NCBI GenBank assembly: GCA_963761015.1
Contig: CAVXFL010000010.1
Coordinates: 1-64,000, forward strand
Source: CAVXFL01 sp963761015
GTDB lineage: Bacteria; Pseudomonadota; Alphaproteobacteria; Acetobacterales; Acetobacteraceae
Length of the DNA stretch: 64,000 nt
Direction: 5' to 3'
This document shows, one piece after another, positions 47,462-57,514 of this stretch. Under the pieces are notes generated by a model that did not search any database, had not been told where the DNA came from, and saw nothing but the letters and a program-made list of their open reading frames with translations. The position numbers and the translations under genes were made by a program. Position 1 is the first letter of the stretch, and each line of letters opens with the position of its first letter.

Positions 47462-49216
47462 TCACCCCAGTGACGTGTATCGGTTCGCGTAGGCGTAGAG
47501 CGGCCGCCAGACGGCGCGGTTGAACGCCAGCACGAACGCCGACATCACCGCGACGCCCAGCACCACGCGCGGCATATCGCCCGCTTCGGTGGCCTGCGCG
47601 ATGTAGGCGCCCAGACCCAGCGCGGAGAGCTTCACGTTGCCCCAGGAGGCGACTTCCGCGACGATGGCGGCGTTCCAGGATCCGCCCGAGGCCGCCAGCG
47701 CGCCGGTGACGTAGTACGGGAAAATGGCAGGCAGGATCACGCGGCGCCACCACAGCCAGCCGCCGACGCGCAAGTTCGTCGCCGCCTCGCGCAGGTCGCC
47801 GGGAAACGACGACGCACCGGCGACGACGTTGAACAGGATGTACCACTGCGTTCCGAGCACCATAAGCGGCGTGAGCCAGATATTCGGGTTCAGGCTGAAT
47901 TGCACGATCGCCAGCACGAAGGGCGGGAACAGGAGATTCGCCGGGAAGGCGGCGAGAAACTGCGCCAGCGGCTGGGCCCGCCGCGCCCAGGCGGGGCGCA
48001 TGCCCAGCCATACGCCGATCGGGACCCAAATCAGGCTCGCCAGCGCGATCATCGCCACGACCCGCAGGGCGGTGAAGCCGCCGAGCAGAACCGCGGTGCC
48101 GAGTTCCGGCCAACTGATCGTGCCGGCCACGTAGCCGCCGATGCGCCGAACCGCCCATAGAATGAACAGCGCGATCAGCAGCACCCAAACGATGTCGCCC
48201 AGCAGCCGGGTGCGCGAGCGTGATTCGCCGGCGAACGGCGTGGCCCGCAACGCGGATCGTCTCGGCGCGAGCCGCAGCGGCAGGCCGCCCAGTTCGGTGA
48301 CGATTCCGCCCAGCCATTCGCCCACCACCCGCAGCAGGTGAGTCCGGCGCACCAACTTGAGCAGCCAGGGGTCGGAGGCCGTTACCGCCGCCGTTGTCTC
48401 GAAGCGAAACTTCGCCGACCAGGCGACCAGCGGCCGGAACAGCAGCTGATCGTACAGCAGAATGACGACCGCCATCGCGAAGATCGCCCACCCGACGGCG
48501 CCGATGTCACGCCGCTGCAACGCCTCGGCCACGTACGAGCCGACGCCAGGCAATTTCCAGGTGGTGTTGCCGACCGCGATGGCCTCGGAGGCAACCACGA
48601 AGAACCAGCCTCCGGACATCGAGATCATCATGTTCCAGATCAATCCCGGAAGCGCGAACGGCACTTCGAGCCGCCAGAAACGCTGCCACCCGGTGAGACG
48701 AAAGCCGCGCGCCGCCTCGTCGAGATCGGCCGGAATCGAGGTGAGCGAGTAATAGAAGCTGAACGCCATGTTCCAAGCCTGGCTGGTGAAGATCGCGAAG
48801 ATCGAGGCCAGTTCGGCGCCGAGCACGCGGCCTGGAAACAGGTTCATGAAGAACACGACGGTGAAGGAGAGAAACCCCAGGATCGGCACCGACTGCAGCA
48901 CGTCCAGCATCGGCACCAGGATCATGCCGGCGCGCCGGCTCTTCGCCGCCCAGGTCGCATAGGTGAAGGTGAAGAGCAGCGAGGCGGCCATCGCGGCGAA
49001 CATCCGCAGCACCGTCCGCGCCGCGTAATAGGGCAAATTGGACGGATCGAGATGGATGGCCGTCGCCTCGGGCATGCTCAGCGAGGCGAAGGTGCCCCGC
49101 GCCACTTCGGCGATGCCGATCAGCATCGCGAACACGAACAGAATCGCGGCGATATCCCAGACGTTCGGCAGTCGCCGCCCGGCCAGCGATGCGGCGGAGA
49201 AGGTGGCACTCGACAT
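47462..49216 (-). CDS. NitT/TauT-type ABC transporter permease, two fused permease domains
   Basis: A 584-aa inner-membrane protein with two BPD-type permease halves in one chain. The first half (about residues 1-290) has the EAA loop DEAARGFRLTGWQRFWRLEV then PFALPGLIWNM. The second (about 330-584) has REAATNLRVGGWLWWRRVIL then PAIFPYYVTGA. About twelve membrane segments are seen, such as WDIAAILFVFAMLIGIAEVA and LLGDIVWVLLIALFILWAVR. The frame is open to 49570, but the ATG at 49216 (MSSATFSAASLAGRRLPNVW) gives the natural N-terminus. Ten bases separate it from the ATPase gene. The substrate is not evident; no binding protein is linked. Confidence 0.88.
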   Translation of the reverse strand: MSSATFSAASLAGRRLPNVWDIAAILFVFAMLIGIAEVARGTFASLSMPEATAIHLDPSNLPYYAARTVLRMFAAMAASLLFTFTYATWAAKSRRAGMILVPMLDVLQSVPILGFLSFTVVFFMNLFPGRVLGAELASIFAIFTSQAWNMAFSFYYSLTSIPADLDEAARGFRLTGWQRFWRLEVPFALPGLIWNMMISMSGGWFFVVASEAIAVGNTTWKLPGVGSYVAEALQRRDIGAVGWAIFAMAVVILLYDQLLFRPLVAWSAKFRFETTAAVTASDPWLLKLVRRTHLLRVVGEWLGGIVTELGGLPLRLAPRRSALRATPFAGESRSRTRLLGDIVWVLLIALFILWAVRRIGGYVAGTISWPELGTAVLLGGFTALRVVAMIALASLIWVPIGVWLGMRPAWARRAQPLAQFLAAFPANLLFPPFVLAIVQFSLNPNIWLTPLMVLGTQWYILFNVVAGASSFPGDLREAATNLRVGGWLWWRRVILPAIFPYYVTGALAASGGSWNAAIVAEVASWGNVKLSALGLGAYIAQATEAGDMPRVVLGVAVMSAFVLAFNRAVWRPLYAYANRYTSLG

Positions 49217-49445
49217 GCGGCGCTTTCCGGGAATTGCCGGCGACGAGCGGCATCGGTAGCCCAGGGCCCGCGCCCTGTCACGAAGCCCGCCGCCTCCGCT
49301 CGCCGCCGCGGCGCATCGGCCGCCTGTCATAATTTTGCAACGAACCGGGATTCGCGGCCGGCGGCACTGCGGCTGCGACGAAAGCCCGTTGCCTAATCGC
49401 CCTGGACCGTTATGTTCCAACGAATATAACGAGGGGTGAACGCAA

Positions 49446-50409
49446 ATGCGGGCGACGTGCAGACTGGCGATCCTGGCGGGTGTCGGGCTGATCGCGGCGA
49501 TCGCGGCACCGGAGCCGCGGGCTGCCGATGCGCCCTCGCCATCGCAGCTTTCGGCGCAGAACGAGGCCACTCCGGCGCCGGTTCCGCAACCGGTCTATGA
49601 ATCCGGATCGTCCGGCGTCGGCGAATATTTCGCGAACTGGTGGGTCCGCGTGCACGAGGCGCAGGAGAGCCAGCCACACTGGATGACCCCGCTCGCCACC
49701 GTGACCCCGCGGCTCGAGCAGGAGTTTCGCTACGACCAGGTACTGGCAGCATCAAGGCACCGGCGGCAACGTCACCATGTTCGATTCCGGCAAGGGGCTG
49801 GAGCTGATCCCGACCACCACCAACGAGGTGCTCCTGAATCTGCCGCCCTATATCGAGCGCAGGTCGTCGAAATCGGCGACGGGATGGGGCGACTGGCCGT
49901 TCCTCGTGGTCAAGCAGCGGCTGCTCAGCGCGAACGAGCAGAACGGCAACTACATCGTCAGCGCGTTTCTCGGCTTCCAGGCGCCGACCGGGGCGAGCGA
50001 ACTCACCAACGACGCCTGGGTGATCACGCCCACCATCGCGGCCGGCAAGGGCTGGGGGGATTTCGACATCCAGATGACCGCCAGCTTGTCGGTGCCCACC
50101 AGTCACAAATCGACCATCGGCACCGCGCTGGTCGTGAACACCGCGTTCCAGTATCATTTCGCGCGCGTCTTCTGGCCCGAGTTCGAGGTGAACACCACAC
50201 ACTGGTTCGGCGGGCTGCGCGGCGGCAAGACGCAGGTGTTTCTGACTTCCGGGCTCATTCTCGGCCGCTTTCCGCTGTTCGACAACCGAATCCGCATGAT
50301 CGTCGGCGCCGGCTACCAATTCGCGGTGACGCCCAAGCTGGAATTGGAACCGGCCCTGACGCCGGTTTACAACCATGCTTGGATTGTCACGACCCGCATG
50401 GCGTTCTGA
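49446..50409 (+). pseudogene. Exported beta-barrel-like hypothetical protein, one frameshift
   Basis: The signal peptide MRATCRLAILAGVGLIAAIA then APEPRAA is followed by a Pro/Ser-rich stretch and VGEYFANWWVRVHEAQESQP then RLEQEFRYDQ. An extra base near 49741 shifts the reading, which continues as VTMFDSGKGLELIPTTTNEV, LLNLPPYIERRSS, GDFDIQMTASLSVPTSHKST and ALVVNTAFQYHFARVFWPEF to HAWIVTTRMAF. Alternating polar and apolar residues and the terminal aromatic residue suggest an outer-membrane barrel. It is transcribed away from the ABC permease. Function unknown. Confidence 0.65.
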
Positions 50410-50435
50410 GCGCGGCATCGATCAATCGGTTTGTC

Positions 50436-50458
50436 ATGGCCGGATTTGATCCGGCCAT
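50436..50458. terminator. REP-like palindrome, possible bidirectional terminator
   Basis: Perfect 10-bp stem ATGGCCGGAT / ATCCGGCCAT around a TTG loop, located in the 137-bp gap between two convergent genes (the exported protein and lpd). There is no T-run, so factor-independent termination is uncertain. ATGGCCGG-type palindromes are dispersed in many alphaproteobacterial genomes. Confidence 0.5.
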
Positions 50459-50546
50459 CTCGACGCCGCGCCGGATTGCCGGGTCGCGCCCGATGACGCA
50501 CTGCGACGATCAGCGGGTATCCGGATCATCAACGATGCGCCCCTAC

Positions 50547-51947
50547 TCAGAAATGGATCGCCCGCCCCCAGGCATCGAGCACCGCCTCGTGCATCGTTTC
50601 GCTCACCGTCGGGTGCGGGAACACCGAGTTGATCAGCTCCTTCTCCGTGGTCTCGAGGGTGCGGGCGACGACGTAGCCCTGGATCATCTCGGTGACCTCG
50701 GCGCCTACCATGTGCGCCCCCAATAGCTCGCCGGTGTCCGCGTCGAACACGGTCTTCACCATGCCCTCGGGCTCGCCCATGGCGATCGCCTTGCCGTTGC
50801 CGATGAACGGAAAGCGTCCGACCTTCACCTGGCGGCCTTCCTCCTTCGCCCGCGCCTCCGTCATGCCGACCGAGGCCACCTGCGGGCGGCAATAGGTGCA
50901 GCCGGGAATGTTGGTCCAGTCCATCGGATGCACGTCGTTCAGCCCGGCGATCTTCTCCACGCAGATCACGCCCTCGTGGCTCGCCTTGTGCGCCAGCCAG
51001 GGCGGGCCGCAGAGGTCGCCGATGGCGTACACGCCGGGCTCGCCGGTGCGGCAGTAGTCGTCAATCACCACATGCGTGCGATCGACTTTCACGCCCGTCC
51101 CCTCCAGCCCGATATTCTCCACGTTGCCGACGATCCCGACCGCCGAAATCACCCGATCGACGGTGATCTCCTGCGATTTCCCGTTGGCCTCGATCGTCGC
51201 GGTCACCCTGTCGGCGCCGTTCTTGACGGATTTCACCATGGCGCTAGTCAGGATCTTCATGCCCTGCTTCTCGAAGGATTTGCGGGCGAACGCGCTGATC
51301 TCCTCGTCCTCCACGGGCAGCACGCGGTCGAGCACTTCCACCACCGTGACCTCGGCCCCCATGTTGCGATAGAAGCTCGCGAATTCGATGCCGATCGCGC
51401 CGGAGCCGATGACCAGCAGCGATTTCGGCATCGCGCTCGGCACCATCGCCTCCTTGTACGCCCAGATCAGTTTTCCATCCGACTCGATTCCCGGAAGCTG
51501 CCGCGCCCGGGCCCCCGTGGCGAGAATAATGTGAGGCGCGGTGAGTGTCGCGACCGGCTTGCCGTCCTTCTCGACGGACAGCGTGTTCTTGCCGGCGAGC
51601 TTGCCGTGGCCGTCGAGCACGGTGACCTTGTTCTTGCGCATGAGATGCGCGACGCCCGAGGAAAGCTGCTTCGCCACCGCGCGCGAGCGCTTCACCACCT
51701 TGTCCAGATCGAAGCGGATATTGTCGGCGGAGAAACCGAAATCCGGCAAATGGTGCAGCAGGTGGTTGATCTCGGAGCTGCGCAGCAGCGCCTTGGTCGG
51801 GATGCAGCCCCAGTTCAGGCAGATGCCGCCCAGATGCTCGCGCTCCACGATGGCGGTTTTCAGCTTCAACTGCGCCGCGCGAATGGCGGCGACGTAGCCG
51901 CCCGGCCCGCCGCCGACCACGATCAGGTCGAATTTTTCCTCAGCCAT
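50547..51947 (-). CDS. lpd: Dihydrolipoyl dehydrogenase (E3)
   Basis: A 466-aa flavoprotein that reoxidises dihydrolipoamide in the pyruvate dehydrogenase complex. FAD-binding Rossmann motif IVVGGGPGGYVAAIRAAQL; redox-active disulfide GGICLNWGCIPTKALLRSSE; NAD-binding LLVIGSGAIGIEFASFYRNM; second FAD motif GVYAIGDLCGPPWLAHKASH; C-terminal catalytic His-Glu pair in VFPHPTVSETMHEAVLDAWG. Length is normal and uninterrupted. It follows pdhA-pdhB-pdhC and the acetyltransferase gene on the same strand, so it is the PDH-specific E3. Confidence 0.97.
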   Translation of the reverse strand: MAEEKFDLIVVGGGPGGYVAAIRAAQLKLKTAIVEREHLGGICLNWGCIPTKALLRSSEINHLLHHLPDFGFSADNIRFDLDKVVKRSRAVAKQLSSGVAHLMRKNKVTVLDGHGKLAGKNTLSVEKDGKPVATLTAPHIILATGARARQLPGIESDGKLIWAYKEAMVPSAMPKSLLVIGSGAIGIEFASFYRNMGAEVTVVEVLDRVLPVEDEEISAFARKSFEKQGMKILTSAMVKSVKNGADRVTATIEANGKSQEITVDRVISAVGIVGNVENIGLEGTGVKVDRTHVVIDDYCRTGEPGVYAIGDLCGPPWLAHKASHEGVICVEKIAGLNDVHPMDWTNIPGCTYCRPQVASVGMTEARAKEEGRQVKVGRFPFIGNGKAIAMGEPEGMVKTVFDADTGELLGAHMVGAEVTEMIQGYVVARTLETTEKELINSVFPHPTVSETMHEAVLDAWGRAIHF

Positions 51948-51962
51948 GCTGCCTTGTCCTCG

Positions 51963-52448
51963 TCAGGCGGCGAGCGCGACGAGGTCGGGTCCGCTCAGCC
52001 GTTGCGAAATCCAGCCCTCGACCGGCTTCGCGCCGAGTCTCTTGTACAAGCGCAACGCCGGTTCGTTCCAGTCCAGCACTTTCCATTCGACTAGAGCACA
52101 GCCCTCCGCGACGGCACGGCAGGCGAGCGCGCGGAGCAAGTGCCCGGCCACGCCACGGCGGCGAAACGCCGGATCGACGAAGAGGTCTTCGAGATAGAGA
52201 CACGGACGGCCAGCGTAGGTGCTGAACATATGCAGCCACACCGCAAGCCCGACAGACCGGCCCGAGGTTTCCGCGAGCAGCGCGTGGAGCCGAACCGGAC
52301 TGCCGAACAGCGCCGCGCCGATCTGCGCCTCGGTAGCGACGCAAGCTTCCGTCAAATGCTCGTAAGCGGCGAGATCGCGGATGAAGCGCATGACGACCGG
52401 CAGGTCCTCCGCAACGGCGCTCCGCACCACGATCGCCTCGCCGCTCAT
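51963..52448 (-). CDS. GNAT-family N-acetyltransferase
   Basis: A 161-aa protein with the GNAT fold: MSGEAIVVRSAVAEDLPVVM, LAAYEHLTEACVATEAQIGA, the beta4 segment RPCLYLEDLFVDPAFRRRGV and the acetyl-CoA loop RRRGVAGHLLRALACRAVAE, then EWKVLDWNEPALRLYKRLGA. It resembles diamine/thialysine-type acetyltransferases (SSAT-like). The ATG at 52448 overlaps the pdhC stop (ATGA), and lpd starts 15 bp after it. A GNAT gene in this place is common in Acetobacteraceae; its substrate is unknown. Confidence 0.88.
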   Translation of the reverse strand: MSGEAIVVRSAVAEDLPVVMRFIRDLAAYEHLTEACVATEAQIGAALFGSPVRLHALLAETSGRSVGLAVWLHMFSTYAGRPCLYLEDLFVDPAFRRRGVAGHLLRALACRAVAEGCALVEWKVLDWNEPALRLYKRLGAKPVEGWISQRLSGPDLVALAA

Positions 52449-53810
52449 AGCATCAGGCTCAGCGGGTCCTGGATGATCGCCTTGAACGCCGCGAGCCACT
52501 CCGCCCCGAGCGCGCCGTCCACCACCCGGTGATCCACCGAAAGCGTGCACGTCATCATGGTGGCGATGGCGAGCGCACCGTTCTTCACTACCGGCCGCTG
52601 CTCGCCGGCGCCCACCGCCAAAATCGCGCCCTGCGGCGGATTGATGACGGCGGCGAATTCGCTGACGCCATACATGCCGAGGTTGGAGATCGAGAAGCCG
52701 CCGCCCTGGAATTCCTCCAGCTTCAGCTTGCCGGCCTTGGCGCGCGCGATCAGATCCTTCGCCTCCTTGCTGATCGCCGCGAGCCCCTTCTGGTCGGCCT
52801 TGCGAATGATCGGCGTGATCAGCCCGTCGGGAATCGCTACCGCCACGCTGATATCGACGTCGCGGTAGAGGACGATGCCGTCCTCGGTATAGCTGGCGTT
52901 CACCTTCGGCACGCGGCGCAGCGCGATCGCACACGCCTTGATGATCAGATCGTTCATCGACAGCTTGAACGCGCCCGGCCCCTCCTTCGCCGATTTCGCG
53001 TTCAGATCGGCGCGCAGTTTAAGAAGCGCGTCGATCTCGACGTTCGCCGAGAGGTAGAAATGCGGGACCTGCTGCTTGGCCTCGGTAAGCCGACGGGCGA
53101 TCACCTTGCGCATGTTGGTGATCGGCACGAGTTCGTGCGGCGCCGTAATGGCGGCCGCTCGCGGCGCCAGCGCGGGCTGCATGGCGGGAGCAGCGGCGGC
53201 GTCAGACGGCGGCGCGGCGGATGGAGCGGCCGCTTGTCGCGGCGGGCGGGTACCCTTGGCCGCCGCCTCGATGTCGGCCTTGACGATGCGCCCGTTCGGG
53301 CCGCTGCCGCGCAGCATGGAAAGATCGATGCCGGCCTGCCTGGCCATGCGCCGAGCGAGCGGCGAGGCGAACATCCGCTCCGGCGCGGCCTGACCATTGC
53401 CGCCGCGCGGCGCGGTAGCCGGGTTCGGCGCGGCCCGGCTCCGGCTGGCGCGGTTGCGGCGCGGCGGTGGCCGGTGCGGCCGGTTGCGGCGGGGCTTGGC
53501 CGACCTCCCCGGCTTCCTGGCGCGGCGCCTTGGCGGCGCCCGCGCCGGCCCCGGCGGGAACCGCCTCGCCTTCCTCGACCAGCACGGCGATCGGCTCGTT
53601 TACCTTCACGTTCTGCGTGCCGTCGGGGACCAGGATCTTGCCCAGCACCCCTTCGTCCACCGCCTCGACTTCCATCGTGGCCTTGTCGGTCTCGATCTCG
53701 GCGATCACATCGCCGGCCGCGACCTTCTCGCCTTCCTTCTTGAGCCAGCGCGCCAGGGTCCCCTCGGTCATGGTCGGGCTGAGCGCTGGCATCAGGATGT
53801 TCGTGGCCAT
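52445..53810 (-). pseudogene. pdhC: pdhC, dihydrolipoamide acetyltransferase (E2), one frameshift
   Basis: The core of the pyruvate dehydrogenase complex. N-terminal lipoyl domain MATNILMPALSPTMTEGTLA with the lipoylated Lys in EIETDKATMEVEAVDEGVLG; Ala/Pro linker; peripheral-subunit-binding domain FASPLARRMARQAGIDLSML then RGSGPNGRIVKADIEA; catalytic domain with HELVPITNMRKVIARRLTEA, GFSISNLGMYGVSEFAAVIN and the active-site CTLSVDHRVVDGALGAEWLA. The frame changes in the linker near 53400, in a GC-repeat stretch, by one base. For an essential gene this is more likely sequence error than real loss. Confidence 0.92.
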
Positions 53811-53822
53811 GTCGCGCTCCCC

Positions 53823-55224
53823 CTAACCGGCGCCCTGCATCACCTGGCGCACCGCGTCGATCACCCATTCCGGCTGCGGCAAGGCGAGCTTTTCCAGATT
53901 GGCGGCATAGGGGAGCGGAACGTCGTGGCCCGCGACGCGCGTGGGTGGCGCGTCCAGCCAATCGAAGCACTGCTCGATGATCTGCATGCACACTTCCGCC
54001 CCGATGCCGGCATAGGGCCAGCCTTCCTCGACCGTCACCAAACGGTTGGTCTTCTTCACGCTCTCGACCACGGTGCCGATATCGAGCGGGCGCAAGGTGC
54101 GCAGGTTGACCACCTCCGCCGCGATCCCCTGCTCGGCCAGCGCCTCGGCCGCCTTCAGGGCGACGCCCACCATGATGCTGAACGCGACGACGGTGACGTG
54201 CTCGCCGGCGCGCTCGATCTTGGCGCGGCCGATCGGCAGGATGAAATCGTCGGCGACCGGGCACTCGAAGCTCTGGCCATAGAGGATTTCGTTCTCCAGG
54301 AACACCACCGGATTGGGGTCGCGAATGGCGGCGCGCAACAGGCCCTTGGCATCCGCCGACGACCACGGCGCGATTACCTTCAGCCCCGGCACATGTGCGT
54401 ACCAACTTGCGTAGCACTGGCTGTGCTGGGCGGCGACGCGCGAGGCGGCGCCGTTCGGGCCGCGAAATACGATCGGGCAGTGCATCTGACCGCCGGACAT
54501 GTAGCGCGTCTTCGCGGCGGAATTCACGATATGGTCGATCGCCTGCATGGCGAAGTTGAACGTCATGAACTCGACGATCGGGCGCAGCCCGGCCATCGCG
54601 GCGCCGACCCCGAGGCCGGTGAAGCCCGCCTCGGTGATCGGTGTGTCGATCACACGGCGCTCGCCGAACTCCTCCAAGAGGCCCTGGCTGATCTTGTAGG
54701 CGCCCTGATACTGCGCGACCTCCTCGCCTATCAGGAAGACATTCTCGTCCGCGCGCATCTCCAGCACCATCGCGTCGCGCAGCGCCTCGCGCACATGGAT
54801 GGGTTGGGTCGGCCCCCAGTCCTTCTCCGCCGCCGGGGCGGCCTCGGTCGCGGGGGGGGGCTCGCCCGGCCGTGCCGCGCTCCGCGACGCGCTCGTGGTC
54901 CTCGGCCTCGGCGACCGCCTTCGGCTCGGCCGGTGCCTCGCGGCGCGGCGCGGGCGCCGCTTGCACCGCCGACGCGTCCTCGCCGGCATTGGCCAGCACC
55001 GCGATCGGCGTGTTTACCGCGACGCCTTCGGTGCCTTCGTCCACCAGGATCTTCGCCAGCTTGCCCTCGTCGACCGCCTCCACCTCCATGGTCGCCTTGT
55101 CGGTCTCGATCTCCGCGATCACGTCGCCGGCGCGCACCTCCTCGCCGACCTTCTTCAGCCAGCGGGCGAGCTTGCCTTCGGTCATGGTCGGGCTGAGCGC
55201 CGGCATGAGAATCTGCGTGGACAT
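53823..55224 (-). pseudogene. pdhB: pdhB, pyruvate dehydrogenase E1 beta with N-terminal lipoyl domain, one frameshift
   Basis: The lipoyl domain MSTQILMPALSPTMTEGKLA with Lys in EIETDKATMEVEAVDEGKLA occupies the first 80 residues, a fusion known from several alphaproteobacteria. The transketolase-like part follows: VREALRDAMVLEMRADENVF, LIGEEVAQYQGAYKISQGLL, RVIDTPITEAGFTGLGVGAA, EFMTFNFAMQAIDHIVNSAA and RTLRPLDIGTVVESVKKTNR. The two parts are in different frames. The change falls at about 54853, inside a run of eight to nine G, the classic place for a homopolymer length error. Stop at 53823; 12 bp separate it from pdhC. Confidence 0.93.
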
Positions 55225-55230
55225 GGTGGA

Positions 55231-56241
55231 TCAGGCCTCCGCCAGCACGTCCGTCCAGAGCTCCGCGGGATCGGGCTCCGGGCTCGCTTGAGCGAATTGC
55301 GCCGCTTCCTGAATGACCTTCTTCACCTCGTCGTCGATGCGTTTCAGCTCCGCCTCGTCCGCGCCCATTTCCACGAGCTTGTGGCGTGCCTGCTCGATGC
55401 AGTCGTGCTCGGCGCGCACCTTCTGGATTTCTTCCCGCGTGCGGTACTTGCCGGGATCCGACATCGAGTGGCCGCGATAGCGGTAGGTCATCATTTCGAG
55501 CAAATACGGACCAGCGCCGCCGCGGCAATGCGCGACCGCCACCTCGCCGGCCGCCTTCACGGCGATCACGTCCATGCCGTCCACCTTGCGGCCGGGAATG
55601 TCCCAGGGCGCGCCCTTCTGCGATAGATCCTTGGACGCGGTGGCACGATCGACGCTCGTGCCCATGCCGTAGCGATTGTTCTCGATCACGTAGACGACCG
55701 GCAGCTTCCAGAGCGCCGCCATGTTGAAGCTTTCATAGACCTGGCCCTGATTGGAGGCGCCCTCGCCGAAATAGGTCAGGCACACGTTGTCGCTGCCGCG
55801 GTACTTATCGGCTAAGGCGATGCCGGTGCCGATCGGCACCTGGGCGCCGACGATGCCGTGGCCGCCGAAGAAATTCTTCTCGCGCGAGAACATGTGCATG
55901 GACCCGCCCTTGCCGTGCGAGTAGCCGTCGCGCCGCCCGGTCAGTTCGGCCATGACGCCGCGCGGGTCCATGCCGGTCGCGAGCATGTGGCCGTGGTCGC
56001 GATAGGCGGTGATGACCTGGTCGCCCTCGTTGAGGGTCGCCTGCATCCCGACGACCACGGATTCCTGCCCGATATAGAGATGGCAGAAACCACCGATCAG
56101 GCCCATGCCGTAGAGTTGGCCCGCGCGCTCCTCGAACCGGCGGATCAGCAGCATGTCGTGGAAGGCCTGGAGCAGCGCCTCCCTGCTCATCGAGGAATCG
56201 CGGGGCTTTCCGCGTTTTTTGGCTTCGGCCAGTTGCGCCAT
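55231..56241 (-). CDS. pdhA: Pyruvate dehydrogenase E1 alpha
   Basis: A 336-aa thiamine-diphosphate enzyme subunit that decarboxylates pyruvate. Characteristic blocks: LIRRFEERAGQLYGMGLIGG, FCHLYIGQESVVVGMQATLN, HGKGGSMHMFSREKNFFGGH, the ThDP-binding LTYFGEGASNQGQVYESFNM and VIENNRYGMGTSVDRATA, and the regulatory-loop region TYRYRGHSMSDPGKYRTREE. Uninterrupted. The ATG at 56241 follows a GAGGGGAGC ribosome-binding region. First gene of the PDH operon; pdhB starts seven bases after its stop. Confidence 0.97.
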   Translation of the reverse strand: MAQLAEAKKRGKPRDSSMSREALLQAFHDMLLIRRFEERAGQLYGMGLIGGFCHLYIGQESVVVGMQATLNEGDQVITAYRDHGHMLATGMDPRGVMAELTGRRDGYSHGKGGSMHMFSREKNFFGGHGIVGAQVPIGTGIALADKYRGSDNVCLTYFGEGASNQGQVYESFNMAALWKLPVVYVIENNRYGMGTSVDRATASKDLSQKGAPWDIPGRKVDGMDVIAVKAAGEVAVAHCRGGAGPYLLEMMTYRYRGHSMSDPGKYRTREEIQKVRAEHDCIEQARHKLVEMGADEAELKRIDDEVKKVIQEAAQFAQASPEPDPAELWTDVLAEA

Positions 56242-56344
56242 TGGCTCGCTCCCCTCGGTCCTCGGCCTTTGCCCGAGAGGTAGCCGCTCAGCTTGGCGGG
56301 GACAAGCGGAGCCCCGGCAACCCGGACGTGCGGCGGCGCGCCGG

Positions 56345-56674
56345 CTAGAACAGCCGGTCCTTCGGTCCGAAGGGGACGATCACGTCGGCCGGATCGGCGC
56401 GGTTCAACATCGCGCGCACCCGCTCGTCGAGCACGTCGACGTCCAGGTGGCTGGATCTGAGCCCCCGCACCTGCTGTTCCCAGGATCGCACCTCGGCCTC
56501 GGTGCGGGCGAGCGTGGCCTTGGCCGTTTGCAGATCATGCTGCCGTCGCGCATAGGCCTGCAGCCCGAGATGGCCCTGCGTCGCGCTCCAGGCGAAATAC
56601 CCCGCCACCAGCAGATAGAGCGTCGGAGCGACCGCGGCTCTCAGCCGCCGCTTCGTTTCGCGCAGGAGCGACAT
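56345..56674 (-). CDS. ftsB: Septum formation initiator family protein (FtsB-like)
   Basis: A 109-aa bitopic membrane protein of the divisome. A basic N-terminus (MSLLRETKRRLRAAVAP) is followed by one membrane segment (TLYLLVAGYFAWSATQ), the GHLGLQAYARR motif and a coiled coil (DLQTAKATLARTEAEVRSWE then QQVRGLR). The end VDVLDERVRAMLNRADPADV is typical of the DivIC/FtsB family in alphaproteobacteria, where the gene commonly lies between eno and pdhA as here. Confidence 0.88.
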   Translation of the reverse strand: MSLLRETKRRLRAAVAPTLYLLVAGYFAWSATQGHLGLQAYARRQHDLQTAKATLARTEAEVRSWEQQVRGLRSSHLDVDVLDERVRAMLNRADPADVIVPFGPKDRLF

Positions 56675-56864
56675 AGGAACGTTCCGTCCTCACCCGATTC
56701 TGTTGGGCCGCCCGGATCATGCCGCGCCCGAGGCGCCGATGCACGGACTAAATCGTGGTGGCCGGGCCGGGAACGGGCGCGGAACCGATCGCGATCGAAT
56801 CGCTTAATACCAATGGCGGCGCAAACGCGCCGGTCACACAGCCTGTCGGACAAGGAGGACAGCT

Positions 56865-57101
56865 ATGCAACTCATCGCCATCACCTTGGCTGCAGCGGGC
56901 AGCCTTGCCATGCTCGCGGGCTCGGTTCCCGCGAATGCGGCCGTAATCGTGCGCGATCACGTGCGGCACCCCCACCACCTCCGCCACCGTCGTGTCATCG
57001 TCGTGCCGCGTCCGCGGCCCTATGTCTATCACCGCGTGCCGCTGCACCGCCGTCCCGGGGTCCACATCGGGGCGCCGGGCGTCCACGTCACGATCCGCTG
57101 A
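56865..57101 (+). CDS. Small secreted His/Arg-rich peptide
   Basis: A 78-aa protein with a strong ribosome-binding site (AAGGAGGAC) before the ATG at 56865. Signal peptide MQLIAITLAAAGSLAMLAGS then VPANAA; mature part VIVRDHVRHPHHLRHRRVIV then VPRPRPYVYHRVPLHRRPG, very basic and rich in His. It may bind metal or an anionic surface, but nothing proves it. It resembles the neighbour at 57290 in signal peptide and composition, suggesting a tandem pair. Confidence 0.7.
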   Translation: MQLIAITLAAAGSLAMLAGSVPANAAVIVRDHVRHPHHLRHRRVIVVPRPRPYVYHRVPLHRRPGVHIGAPGVHVTIR

Positions 57102-57289
57102 GGGCAGCCGCCGCAATGCCGGGCTCGGCCGCGGCGCGGTGCCACGGCCGAGGCTGCGCGCGACCGGGATTTGCTTCGGCATGATCGGCAATCGTGGCCG
57201 TCGCGCCGCGGAGGCGCCGGAAACCCGCCACGATCGGCTCGTTTACTCGCCGAGGCGCGAAAATGCGCCGCCCGAGAAGGAGCAAAGTC

Positions 57290-57514
57290 ATGCGTCTCGT
57301 TCCGTTCGCCTTGGCCGCGGCCGGCGCCGTCGCGCTGCTCGCGGCGTCCATTCCCGCGCGCGCCGACTGGGAAGGCCACGAGCACCACGGCCGGCGCCAC
57401 GGGGAGCATCACGGCGAGCATCATGGCTGGCGGCACGGCGAGCATCGCGGCGAGTGGCGCGAGCACGCGCGGCGGGAGTGGCGCGATCACGAGTGGCGCG
57501 AACACCACCGCTAG
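57290..57514 (+). CDS. Small secreted His/Glu/Arg-rich peptide
   Basis: A 74-aa protein with the ribosome-binding site GAAGGAGC before the ATG at 57290. Signal peptide MRLVPFALAAAGAVALLAAS then IPARA; mature part a His-Gly-Glu-His and Trp-Arg-Glu-His repeat region (HHGRRHGEHHGEHHGWRHGE). After the stop a shifted frame encodes a Tyr-rich tail (LPYAYMYCYCGAPYEGY, stop 57576-57578) like those of related peptides, so the natural protein may be about 95 residues with one indel near 57510. Likely periplasmic; function unknown, metal binding is a guess from composition. Confidence 0.62.
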   Translation: MRLVPFALAAAGAVALLAASIPARADWEGHEHHGRRHGEHHGEHHGWRHGEHRGEWREHARREWRDHEWREHHR

